Shown in pieces: positions 1 through 5,982 of a stretch of DNA of 6,090 nt. Every line of letters starts with the position of its first letter. Position 1 is the stretch's first letter. The notes below the pieces were generated by a model. It had not been told where the DNA came from and searched no databases. It was given only the letters and a program-made list of their open reading frames with translations. Both the position numbers and the translations under genes were made by a program. Origin of the DNA: Acidilobaceae archaeon (GTDB lineage Archaea; Thermoproteota; Thermoprotei_A; Sulfolobales; Acidilobaceae); assembly GCA_027081695.1 (NCBI GenBank), contig JALWJI010000037.1, forward strand, positions 1 through 6,090, read 5' to 3'.

Positions 1-1049
1 CATATGGAACTATTGGAGAACCTGGACTCGCGTTTATAAAAGAACTCTCAAGCCTCGGAGCCAAGGTATCAGTTCCATCCTCTCTAAACCCGATCGGATT
101 CGATGAATCAAACCCCTTCGATCAAGAAGTGCTATACATAACACAGGACTTCTACCGAGGACAAATGGAAATACTCGAGAATCTAAAAAAGATGGGAATA
201 GATCTCCTATTGACATGTACCCCCTACTACACAACTATCTTCAGAAAATACGGTCTCAGATCAGGAGACCATGTTGCCTGGGGAGAATCCAGCGCAGTTG
301 CATATGCGAACTCCTTCCTAGGCCTAAGAACCAATAGAGAAGGTGGACCACTAGCCTTAATGGCCGCGATAGCAGGGAGAACATATTATTACGGTATGCA
401 TATTCCCGAAAACAGAGTGCCCAGAATCAAATACATAGTAGATCTCAACGATCTAGGCTATAACGAGGTCACACTTTCACTAGTAGCAGAGTATATTGCC
501 AGCATACACGAAGACGAGTCTCCTCCTCTCCTGCATCTTGATCCGAGGAATATCAATGATACGACAAAGAGAGAGATAGCGGCGACCCTCGGTGCCGCGG
601 GAAACATAGCGATGATCGCTATCCCAGGAATCACTAAAGAGGCCGACCAAGCAGATATACAGAAGACTATTATGGTAAAGGATAACATGATCATGGCACG
701 TTATAAGGAACTTGTACAAGACCAGAACACTAATCCAGACTACTATTTCATAGGATGCCCTCATGCATCTGAAGAGGAGTTGGAGATGCTCTCAAAGATA
801 AAAAGAGGAGACAAACTAATCGTCACGCTTTCCCGTGACGTCTATTCACGGAGAATGGATCTGGTACAGAATTTGGTTAACAAGGGAGCCACAGTCCTTC
901 GAAGCACTTGTCTAATAGTCAGTAACCTTAGATCCAAAAACCTAATGATAGCCACTAACAGCTACAAAGCATACTTCTATCTGTCACGGAAAGGCGTCAA
1001 CGTATCACTTATCGATATAAAAGGCATCGTTGAAAGATTAGGAGGCTGA
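1..1049 (+). CDS. Aconitase X large (catalytic) subunit, probable phosphomevalonate dehydratase large subunit; 5' partial
   Basis: The frame is open from the left edge (first full codon at base 3) to TGA at 1047-1049, giving 348 residues. About 50 N-terminal residues are probably outside the window, judging from the usual family length near 400. The GTG at 129 is therefore internal: the codons before it encode conserved family sequence (YGTIGEPGLAF, then VPSSLNPIGFDE). Seen: the TCTPY signature (Cys codon 216-218), then HVAWGESSAVAYANS, then RTNREGGP (327-350). Two further cysteines lie in FIGCPHASEEE (756-758) and STCLIVSN (909-911). These three are candidate ligands for the family's iron-sulfur cluster. 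Known: in archaea this DUF521 protein pairs with a DUF126 subunit and dehydrates mevalonate 5-phosphate to trans-anhydromevalonate 5-phosphate, a step of the modified mevalonate route to isoprenoids in the cytoplasm. The small subunit gene follows 5 nt downstream. Family assignment is firm. The substrate is inferred from lineage; bacterial relatives act on hydroxyproline derivatives. Confidence 0.93.
   Translation, partial: YGTIGEPGLAFIKELSSLGAKVSVPSSLNPIGFDESNPFDQEVLYITQDFYRGQMEILENLKKMGIDLLLTCTPYYTTIFRKYGLRSGDHVAWGESSAVAYANSFLGLRTNREGGPLALMAAIAGRTYYYGMHIPENRVPRIKYIVDLNDLGYNEVTLSLVAEYIASIHEDESPPLLHLDPRNINDTTKREIAATLGAAGNIAMIAIPGITKEADQADIQKTIMVKDNMIMARYKELVQDQNTNPDYYFIGCPHASEEELEMLSKIKRGDKLIVTLSRDVYSRRMDLVQNLVNKGATVLRSTCLIVSNLRSKNLMIATNSYKAYFYLSRKGVNVSLIDIKGIVERLGG
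1040..1045 (+). promoter_or_regulatory. Ribosome binding site of the aconitase X small subunit
   Basis: AGGAGG lies nine bases before the ATG at 1055, inside the last codons of the large subunit gene. It matches the archaeal anti-Shine-Dalgarno sequence well. It supports the chosen start and translation of both subunits from one message. Confidence 0.7.
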
Positions 1050-1054
1050 GAACT

Positions 1055-1438
1055 ATGAATATTGCAAAGCTAAAGCCAATTCTGCCAGGGGAATTCACAG
1101 GAGAAATAGTGAAAGTTGAGAGACTAAGCTTCTATGGAGAAGTCGATGCTAAGCAGGGAAAGCTCTATGACGGTAGAAGTATTAAGGGCAAAGTTCTAGT
1201 TATAATGAGTTCTCGAGGAAGCACGGTTGGCTCATATATTATCTATGGGCTAAAATACTATGGTAATCAACCTCTAGGTATTGTAATGGTTAAAAGCGAG
1301 CCGATAGTGATTGTTGGGTCAATTATCTCCGGCATACCATTATTCGAGGGATTGCCCGTTGATGTTTTCAATAAGTTAAGAGACGGATGTATAATGAGTG
1401 TTGATAAAGCTGGAAACTTAAGAATTCTCGAGTGCTGA
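1055..1438 (+). CDS. Aconitase X small (swivel domain, DUF126) subunit, probable phosphomevalonate dehydratase small subunit
   Basis: This 127-residue protein starts at ATG, 5 nt after the large subunit stop, behind a strong AGGAGG. It is the separate swivelling beta/beta/alpha domain that closes over the active site of the large subunit. Family features seen: LSFYGEVD (residues 24-31), the core GKVLVIMSSRGSTVGSY (45-61), and a hydrophobic stretch after it (GIVMV, 75-79). The serine of the RGS loop (S56) is, from knowledge of the family, the likely catalytic base equivalent. Length is close to the usual 130 or so residues, so the gene appears complete. Cys112 and a C-terminal Cys127 are present; whether either touches the cluster is unknown. 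Adjacency to the large subunit supports a heterodimer. The last 21 bases overlap the 3' end of tmk on the other strand. Confidence 0.92.
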   Translation: MNIAKLKPILPGEFTGEIVKVERLSFYGEVDAKQGKLYDGRSIKGKVLVIMSSRGSTVGSYIIYGLKYYGNQPLGIVMVKSEPIVIVGSIISGIPLFEGLPVDVFNKLRDGCIMSVDKAGNLRILEC

Positions 1439-2059
1439 AAGGACTTTTTCTAGAATTTCTCTAGAGACGCTCTCAACAGGTCTTTCCTCTGGTTCAGATG
1501 CTTTGATACGAATAATTTTTACTCCATTCTGTTCAGCGATTTCTAATACGCGAAGGAAATTTTTCTTGATCACATTTAAACGTTCTCGTGTTTCATAGGC
1601 TTCTATCTTTGCCCTAGATGTAATTCTTCTTATAGCGGTCTCCACATCTACATCGATATAAACTATTATGCTTGCCTCAGGAACCATGCTATTGACGCCC
1701 CATACCCAGTCTATACTTGTAAAGGATCCCTGATAGGCTATGCTCGAATACTTGTATCTATCGGTTACAACTATATAGCCCTGTTTTAGGGCCCCATTGA
1801 TTCCGCCACCAGGCAAATCAGGGTCTTCGAAGTAGTGCCATACTCTATCCGCGGCAAATAACAATGCTAGAAGCCTGCTATCGGGATTAGGCAATGCTAG
1901 AAATTTCCTAATTAGTTGGCCCACGGGCCCATAGGTAGGTTCCTTCGTGTAGACCGATCTAAAACCCATGCTTGACAAAGACTCTACAAGTAGCTTTGAA
2001 TGAGTAGTGAGGCCGCTTCCATCTATACCTTCTACTGCGACTAGTACTCCTTTTTCCAC
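1418..2059 (-). CDS. tmk: Thymidylate kinase (dTMP kinase) with non-canonical P-loop
   Basis: This 213-residue protein has the usual length for the family. The enzyme phosphorylates dTMP to dTDP with ATP in the cytoplasm, feeding dTTP synthesis. Seen, in order: P-loop region EGIDGSGLTTH (residues 10-20), TKEPTYGPVG (38-47), LLFAADRVWH (66-75), the DRY-type motif TDRYKYSSIAYQG (99-111), strand YIDVDVETAIRRI (134-146) and an Arg/Lys-rich LID (R144, R145, R149, K151). The oddity is Leu17 (codon CTC, complement of 2009-2011) where Walker A normally has Lys; the other motifs are intact. The start is GTG, seven bases after GGTG, and an in-frame TAA lies a few codons upstream, so no earlier start is possible. 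It runs convergent to the aconitase X pair (21-bp overlap) and divergent from polB. Another NMP-kinase specificity cannot be excluded, but the DRY/SSxAYQG block strongly favours dTMP kinase. Confidence 0.93.
   Translation of the reverse strand: MEKGVLVAVEGIDGSGLTTHSKLLVESLSSMGFRSVYTKEPTYGPVGQLIRKFLALPNPDSRLLALLFAADRVWHYFEDPDLPGGGINGALKQGYIVVTDRYKYSSIAYQGSFTSIDWVWGVNSMVPEASIIVYIDVDVETAIRRITSRAKIEAYETRERLNVIKKNFLRVLEIAEQNGVKIIRIKASEPEERPVESVSREILEKVLSALENS
1445..1449 (+). terminator. Candidate U-tract terminator of the aconitase X pair
   Basis: A run of five T on the plus strand begins six bases after the small subunit stop. Archaeal RNA polymerase can terminate at short U tracts without a hairpin. 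Further T-rich runs follow around 1516-1520 and 1559-1563, so termination may be spread over the antisense of tmk. No convincing hairpin is visible. This is inference from base composition only. Confidence 0.3.
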
Positions 2060-2183
2060 TACTAGACACCGTTAGGGCTCTTTCCAGGCGTAGTTCTAGA
2101 TTGTAGATAACAGTATATAGGTTTGCTATGCCAATAGATATTATACTAGAAGAAACAAGATGTCCGTCTAATACTCTTTCCAT
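1959..2183 (-). CDS. Doubtful small ORF overlapping the 5' end of tmk
   Basis: A 74-codon minus-strand frame begins at ATG 2183 and ends 101 bases inside tmk in a different frame. The first 40 or so residues look protein-like, with alternating hydrophobic and charged residues (for example SIISIGIANLYTVIYNLELR) and host-like codons (AGA, ATA, CTA). The rest is Arg/Ser-rich and looks like a shadow of the tmk P-loop region. I do not recognise a family. The sequence before the ATG (ending GGTTACCCTCA) has no good ribosome binding site. It could be a real leader peptide co-transcribed with tmk, a decayed gene remnant, or chance. I favour chance or remnant. Confidence 0.15.
   Translation of the reverse strand: MERVLDGHLVSSSIISIGIANLYTVIYNLELRLERALTVSSSGKRSTSRSRRYRWKRPHYSFKATCRVFVKHGF
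2067..2070 (-). promoter_or_regulatory. Ribosome binding site of tmk
   Basis: GGTG on the minus strand (CACC on the plus strand) sits seven bases before the GTG start at 2059. GGTG is the common crenarchaeal Shine-Dalgarno core and decides this non-ATG start. Confidence 0.6.
2114..2119 (-). promoter_or_regulatory. Candidate TATA box for tmk
   Basis: The minus strand reads CTATATACTG here, the most TATA-like element upstream of tmk. With an archaeal spacing of about 25 bases, transcription would start near 2090, giving a leader of roughly 30 nt that includes the GGTG. No clear purine-rich BRE is visible, so the call is weak. Confidence 0.25.
2141..2148 (+). promoter_or_regulatory. Candidate TATA box for polB
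   Basis: TTATACTA is the best plus-strand TATA-like element in the 176-bp gap between tmk and polB. It would place the start of transcription near 2170 and leave a leader of about 65 nt. Such a leader is compatible with the ribosome binding site seen before the TTG start. The match to the archaeal consensus is modest. Confidence 0.2.
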
Positions 2184-2223
2184 TGAGGGTAACCAACAAC
2201 TCTAGAGGAATAGTCTTCAGCAC

Positions 2224-2229
2224 GGTGAG
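2224..2229 (+). promoter_or_regulatory. Ribosome binding site deciding the TTG start of polB
   Basis: GGTGAG ends six bases before the TTG at 2236, ideal spacing for initiation there. The nearby ATG at 2231 is only one base from this motif, is out of frame, and stops after four codons. The in-frame sequence upstream reaches TAG at 2203-2205 without another good start. Confidence 0.65.
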
Positions 2230-2235
2230 AATGTA

Positions 2236-4626
2236 TTGGACGTAGTATTCCAGTTACTCGATATATCATACGAGGTTGAGGGAGGCTCACCAGTAATAAT
2301 TCTATGGGGAAGAACCGAGGAGAATAACAGAATAGTAATTAGGTATAGGGGATTTCACCCATACTTCTATGCGGTAATAGAAGACCCTTCTAGGATCGAA
2401 GAGGTCACGCGTAGAATAAAGGCGCTCTCAGAGTCGTCTAGCCCCATAATCAATGTAGAACCTGTAAAAATGAGATACATAGGAAGACCCATTGACGCAC
2501 TCAAGATAACAACCCTAATCCCTGCTCGTGTACGTGCGTATAGGGAGAAAGTCAAGAAGCTAGAAGGAGTCCTTGATGTGTTAGAGGCCGACATAAGGTT
2601 TTCAATGAGATTTCTCCTCGACAAAAACCTATATCCTATGAGATGGTATATGATCAAGGATGTAAAAGAAGCTAATAGTGGATCATACAGAGTAAAACAT
2701 GTCTACGAGGCATCAAATACAGAAATAATAGAACTAGAAGAATACTCGAACAAGGACCCCTTAGAGGATCTGAGAATCCTTGCATTCGATATTGAGGTTT
2801 ATAGTGAGAAGGGAAGCCCTGATCCGCGGAAGGATCCAATAGTGATTATAGGATATATTACGTCTGATATGGAGGAGCCCGAGCTCATTATTATGAAGGG
2901 TAAAAGCGATCATGTAGTGATCCAGAAATTCGTCGAGGTCGTGAGAGATTATGATCCAGACATAATAGTCGGCTATAACCAGAACGGGTTCGACTGGCTA
3001 TACCTGATAGAACGCGCGAAAATCCATGGGATAAAGCTCGACATAGGGAGAAGACTTGGCGCAGTGCCCCAACCAAGCGTCTACGGTCACGTATCTGTAC
3101 AAGGAAGACTCAACGTGGATCTCTATGATTTTGCCAAGGAAATACACGAGGTAAAGGTAAAAACCCTAGAAGAAGTAGCCGACTATTTAGGTGTAATGAA
3201 GAAAGAGGAAAGAGTAATCCTAGAATGGTGGCAGATACCCGAGTATTGGAAGGATCACGAGAAAAGAGATGTGTTATTGAGATATACAAGAGACGATGTA
3301 GTCTCAACTTATAGGCTTTCGGAAGTATTCCTACCCTTTGGTGCACAGCTAAGCCAGATAAGCGGTCTTCCATTAGACCAGGTAATGGCAGCTAGCGTAG
3401 GATTCAGACTTGAATGGCGTCTTTTGAGAGAAGCCAAGAAAATGGGAGAACTGGCGCCGAATAGAGAAGAGCGACGAGAAGAATCCTACACGGGTGCAGT
3501 AGTATTCAAGCCTGAGCCAGGTGTCCACGAGAACGTGGCAGTCTTAGACTTCGCAAGCATGTATCCAAATATCATGGTAAAATACAATGTTGGGCCAGAC
3601 ACCCTGGTTAGGCCGGGAGAAGATATCGATCCTGAAAACGTTTATACAGCGCCATTCGTCGGCCACAGATTTAGAAAGAAACCGGACGGATTTTTCAAAA
3701 GAGCAGTAAGCAAGCTACTAGATATCAGGAGGAGAATCAAACAAGAGATGAAGCGGTACGACCCAGATTCTCCCCTCTATAGGCTTCTAAACGAGAGGCA
3801 GAAAGCAGTCAAGATCCTTGCAAACGCTACATATGGATACATGGGATGGACAGCTGCACGATGGTATTGTAGAGAATGCGCTGAAAGTATAACAGCATGG
3901 GGAAGGACAATTATTCTGAAAGCGGCTGAGCAGGCCCGAAAACTAGGCCTGAAGGTTATATATGGTGACACGGACAGCCTTTTCGTAACATATGATCAGG
4001 AGAAAACACGGAAGTTGATTGAGTATGTTGAGAACGAGCTCGGTTTTGAGATAAAGATAGACAAGATATACAAGAGAGTATTCTTTACGGAGGCGAAGAA
4101 GCGTTATGCTGGACTCACAGTAGATAATAGAATAGACATCGTCGGATTCGAGGCTATAAGAGGAGACTGGAGCGAGCTTGCAAAAGAGACGCAATTCAAA
4201 GTGATAGAGATAATATTGAGGAAGGGAAGCGTAGATGAAGCTATCGATTACGTTAGAAAAGTAATACAACAACTATATGATAAAAAGATAGATCTTAGAA
4301 AGCTAGTTATATGGAAGACAATAACAAAGAGGCTCAGTGAATATGTATCTGATCAACCACATGTGTATGTTGCTAGAATACTTGAGAAGATGGGCTATAA
4401 GATAGTTCCAGGGATAAAGGTAGGATACGTAATAGTACGGGGCTCTGGATCATTATCTAGGAGAGCCCGACCCTATTTCATGGTTTCGATAGAGGACATA
4501 GATACCGAGTACTATGTGGATAAGCAAGTTATACCTGCTGCAATGAGGATACTGAAGTATTTCGGTGTAAGAGAAACGCAATTAAAGACGGGAAAAAAGA
4601 CAAGGAGTCTTTTAGACTTCTTCTAA
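2236..4626 (+). CDS. polB: Archaeal family B DNA polymerase (Pyrococcus-like, crenarchaeal PolB3-type)
   Basis: This complete 796-residue DNA-directed DNA polymerase has a 3'-5' proofreading exonuclease. The N-terminal domain (1-130) resembles the uracil-sensing domain of Pyrococcus polymerases: LDISY near the start, Y12, P42/Y43, P85, F122 and R125 align with pocket residues. Exonuclease motifs: Exo I FDIE (D185, E187), Exo II YNxxxFD (247-253), Exo III Y350-x3-D354. Polymerase motifs: A, DFASMYPNI (438-446, Asp438 catalytic); B, K526-x3-N530-A-x-YG; C, YGDTDS (576-581, Asp578 and Asp580); then KKRY (621-624). All catalytic residues are present. The WYCRECAE pair (C545, C548) matches a thumb/fingers disulfide of hyperthermophile enzymes. 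The C-terminus TRSLLDFF resembles a PCNA-interacting peptide. The start is TTG behind GGTGAG. Assignment to the PolB3 group rests on overall resemblance to euryarchaeal PolB recalled from memory; family B itself is certain. Confidence 0.97.
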   Translation: MDVVFQLLDISYEVEGGSPVIILWGRTEENNRIVIRYRGFHPYFYAVIEDPSRIEEVTRRIKALSESSSPIINVEPVKMRYIGRPIDALKITTLIPARVRAYREKVKKLEGVLDVLEADIRFSMRFLLDKNLYPMRWYMIKDVKEANSGSYRVKHVYEASNTEIIELEEYSNKDPLEDLRILAFDIEVYSEKGSPDPRKDPIVIIGYITSDMEEPELIIMKGKSDHVVIQKFVEVVRDYDPDIIVGYNQNGFDWLYLIERAKIHGIKLDIGRRLGAVPQPSVYGHVSVQGRLNVDLYDFAKEIHEVKVKTLEEVADYLGVMKKEERVILEWWQIPEYWKDHEKRDVLLRYTRDDVVSTYRLSEVFLPFGAQLSQISGLPLDQVMAASVGFRLEWRLLREAKKMGELAPNREERREESYTGAVVFKPEPGVHENVAVLDFASMYPNIMVKYNVGPDTLVRPGEDIDPENVYTAPFVGHRFRKKPDGFFKRAVSKLLDIRRRIKQEMKRYDPDSPLYRLLNERQKAVKILANATYGYMGWTAARWYCRECAESITAWGRTIILKAAEQARKLGLKVIYGDTDSLFVTYDQEKTRKLIEYVENELGFEIKIDKIYKRVFFTEAKKRYAGLTVDNRIDIVGFEAIRGDWSELAKETQFKVIEIILRKGSVDEAIDYVRKVIQQLYDKKIDLRKLVIWKTITKRLSEYVSDQPHVYVARILEKMGYKIVPGIKVGYVIVRGSGSLSRRARPYFMVSIEDIDTEYYVDKQVIPAAMRILKYFGVRETQLKTGKKTRSLLDFF
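4593..4598 (-). terminator. Candidate U6 terminator of dnaG
   Basis: Six A on the plus strand give a U6 tract on the dnaG transcript, 24 bases past its stop and inside the last codons of polB. It mirrors the tract downstream of polB. The A run also encodes Lys-Lys in the polymerase tail, so it may exist for coding reasons only. Confidence 0.35.
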
Positions 4627-5882
4627 GTTAGATCCGAGAATGTGAGATACGTTATTTTTTCCGGTTTAGACTCTACCTTGCTACCGATCCGGGCACCAAT
4701 AAGTATCTTGACTCCCTTCTCTTCTGCTGCTTGCATTATACGTTGTGTTATTATTCCGTCGAAGACTATTGCATGTGCGGATCCTTCTTCAAGGGATTTT
4801 ATCTCGTTAAAGAGGTCTCTGACCTTTACGCGTTTTATTTCGTTCCATTTATCATCGTAGAATATGGCTTCCAGCGTTCCTTTAAGCTCGTTTATCGTAT
4901 CAATAATCGTCTTTGGTATAGCTGTTATCTCCTTTGGTGCTTCGACTTTAGGTTTTGCTACGGTTTTTTCTTTCTCTGGTTGTGATTCGGGCTTCTTTTC
5001 TACCTTCTCCTCTTTCGGTTTTTCTTTAACTTGTTTTTCCTCTGATGGTTCCTCTAATCCTAGTTGTTTTCGGACGGCATGCGCTGGAACCATTTGGTTA
5101 AGGGACGATGCTATTTCTTTCCCTGTTAGCTGTTCTACTTCCATTCCTTTCGGTGCCCTGGCGACGTAGTCGACGTCTACTTGTAATAAGAGGTTCTTGA
5201 GGATTAGATCGCCTCCACGGTCACCGTCTACGAATGCTATGACTTTCTTCTTTTTGGCGAGTTCTTTTATTGTCTGTGGTATTTCTTCACGAGCCCCACC
5301 TAGGGCTATTACGTTGTCGTATCCGTATTTCATTAAGTTGATTACGTCAGCTCTGCCCTCCACAACTATAACTGTGTCTGCTTTTTCAACTCCTGGAGAT
5401 GCTGGTAGTTTATCTGGCCCGTATTCGATTACTTTGATTTTGGTTGGCTTGGGTTTAGCTTCTGCCTCAGTTATTTTTCGTATTAGATCTTTTACATCTG
5501 GCTCCTGTTCCTTCATTAGTTTAATAAGTTCCTTGCTCCTCTCGATTATTTTCTTGATTTTTTCTTGTCTAAGATCTTTGATCTCTTCGACTTTTATTGT
5601 AGCTGTATATGGCCCTATCCTATCAACAGTCTCTATCATTGCGGCTAGTATTGCTGTTTCTACCCGGTCAAGATTACTTGGTATCTGTATTGTTCCTATT
5701 GTTTTTGTTCCCTGATACTTGATGTCTACGTGGACTCTGCCAATCTTGTCCTTGTTCTGGAGCTCTTCTAAGTTGAAGTCCGATCCAAGGAGGCCCTCCG
5801 TCTGGCCGAATATAGCTCCTATGACGTCGTGTTTGTCTACTCTTCCGTTGACCTCCAGTTTGGCTTTTATTAGATATTTCAT
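4623..5882 (-). CDS. dnaG: Archaeal DnaG (TOPRIM-domain primase / exosome-associated protein)
   Basis: From the ATG at 5882 the protein has 419 residues, typical for archaeal DnaG. The N-terminal domain starts MKYLIKAKLEV and contains HDVIGAIFGQTEGLLG (18-33). The TOPRIM domain (about 168-250) shows the acidic motif VVEGRADV (173-180, Glu175) and FVDGDRGGD (217-225, Asp219, Asp221, Asp225), the metal-binding set. A low-complexity Lys/Glu/Pro linker spans about 278-316, followed by a C-terminal domain (about 317-419). Known: archaeal DnaG can make short primers in vitro and is a stable subunit of the archaeal RNA exosome, aiding degradation of A-rich RNA; the main replicative primase is PriSL. 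A longer reading from GTG 5894 is rejected because that GTG is part of the Shine-Dalgarno sequence and family members begin at MKYLIKA. The gene is convergent with polB and shares four bases at the stops. Confidence 0.96.
   Translation of the reverse strand: MKYLIKAKLEVNGRVDKHDVIGAIFGQTEGLLGSDFNLEELQNKDKIGRVHVDIKYQGTKTIGTIQIPSNLDRVETAILAAMIETVDRIGPYTATIKVEEIKDLRQEKIKKIIERSKELIKLMKEQEPDVKDLIRKITEAEAKPKPTKIKVIEYGPDKLPASPGVEKADTVIVVEGRADVINLMKYGYDNVIALGGAREEIPQTIKELAKKKKVIAFVDGDRGGDLILKNLLLQVDVDYVARAPKGMEVEQLTGKEIASSLNQMVPAHAVRKQLGLEEPSEEKQVKEKPKEEKVEKKPESQPEKEKTVAKPKVEAPKEITAIPKTIIDTINELKGTLEAIFYDDKWNEIKRVKVRDLFNEIKSLEEGSAHAIVFDGIITQRIMQAAEEKGVKILIGARIGSKVESKPEKITYLTFSDLT
4655..4660 (+). terminator. 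Candidate U6 terminator of polB
   Basis: A run of six T (in TTATTTTTT, 4652-4660) lies 28 bases after the polB stop, within the 3' coding end of dnaG on the other strand. It fits U-tract termination in archaea. No strong hairpin precedes it. Confidence 0.4.
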
Positions 5883-5891
5883 GCTATGTTG

Positions 5892-5898
5892 CACCTCC
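5892..5898 (-). promoter_or_regulatory. Strong ribosome binding site of dnaG
   Basis: GGAGGTG on the minus strand is a near-perfect anti-Shine-Dalgarno match, nine bases before the ATG at 5882. It contains the GTG at 5894 that could be mistaken for an earlier start. Confidence 0.8.
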
Positions 5899-5948
5899 GC
5901 ATCCTACGTTGTTACTGTCGCGCTGTGGTTATTGTCCAACATGAATTA

Positions 5949-5976
5949 GAATATACAGGAGAGTATTATAATAATA
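5949..5976 (-). promoter_or_regulatory. Candidate dnaG promoter region
   Basis: On the minus strand this AT-rich stretch offers two TATA-like elements: TTATAATA (around 5965-5972) and GTATATTC (around 5949-5956). They would give dnaG leaders of roughly 45-60 nt. I cannot choose between them, and AT-rich sequence alone raises false matches. Confidence 0.25.
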
Positions 5977-5982
5977 GTATCA

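Noticed and set aside
129..131. GTG as the start of the aconitase X large subunit
   Set aside because: The frame stays open to the window edge, and the codons before 129 encode conserved family sequence, so the gene starts outside the window.
34..764. Minus-strand open frames opposite the aconitase X large subunit
   Set aside because: They lie wholly within the conserved coding region and show no family features or start signals.
1449..1465. Two TCTAGA palindromes at the 3' end of tmk, with others near 2095 and 2201
   Set aside because: Six-base palindromes at irregular spacing, two of them within coding sequence; no consistent context to suggest an operator.
2367..4272. Minus-strand open frames opposite polB
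   Set aside because: Antisense shadows of a clearly coding gene with every polymerase motif present; none has a recognisable fold.
5892..5894. GTG at 5894 as the dnaG start (423 residues)
   Set aside because: This GTG is the end of the GGAGGTG ribosome binding site; ATG 5882 has nine-base spacing and gives the family's typical N-terminus.
4642..5949. Several open frames on the plus strand opposite dnaG
   Set aside because: Their Ser/Phe/Ile-rich products are complements of Lys/Glu-rich DnaG codons; no ribosome binding sites or recognisable domains.
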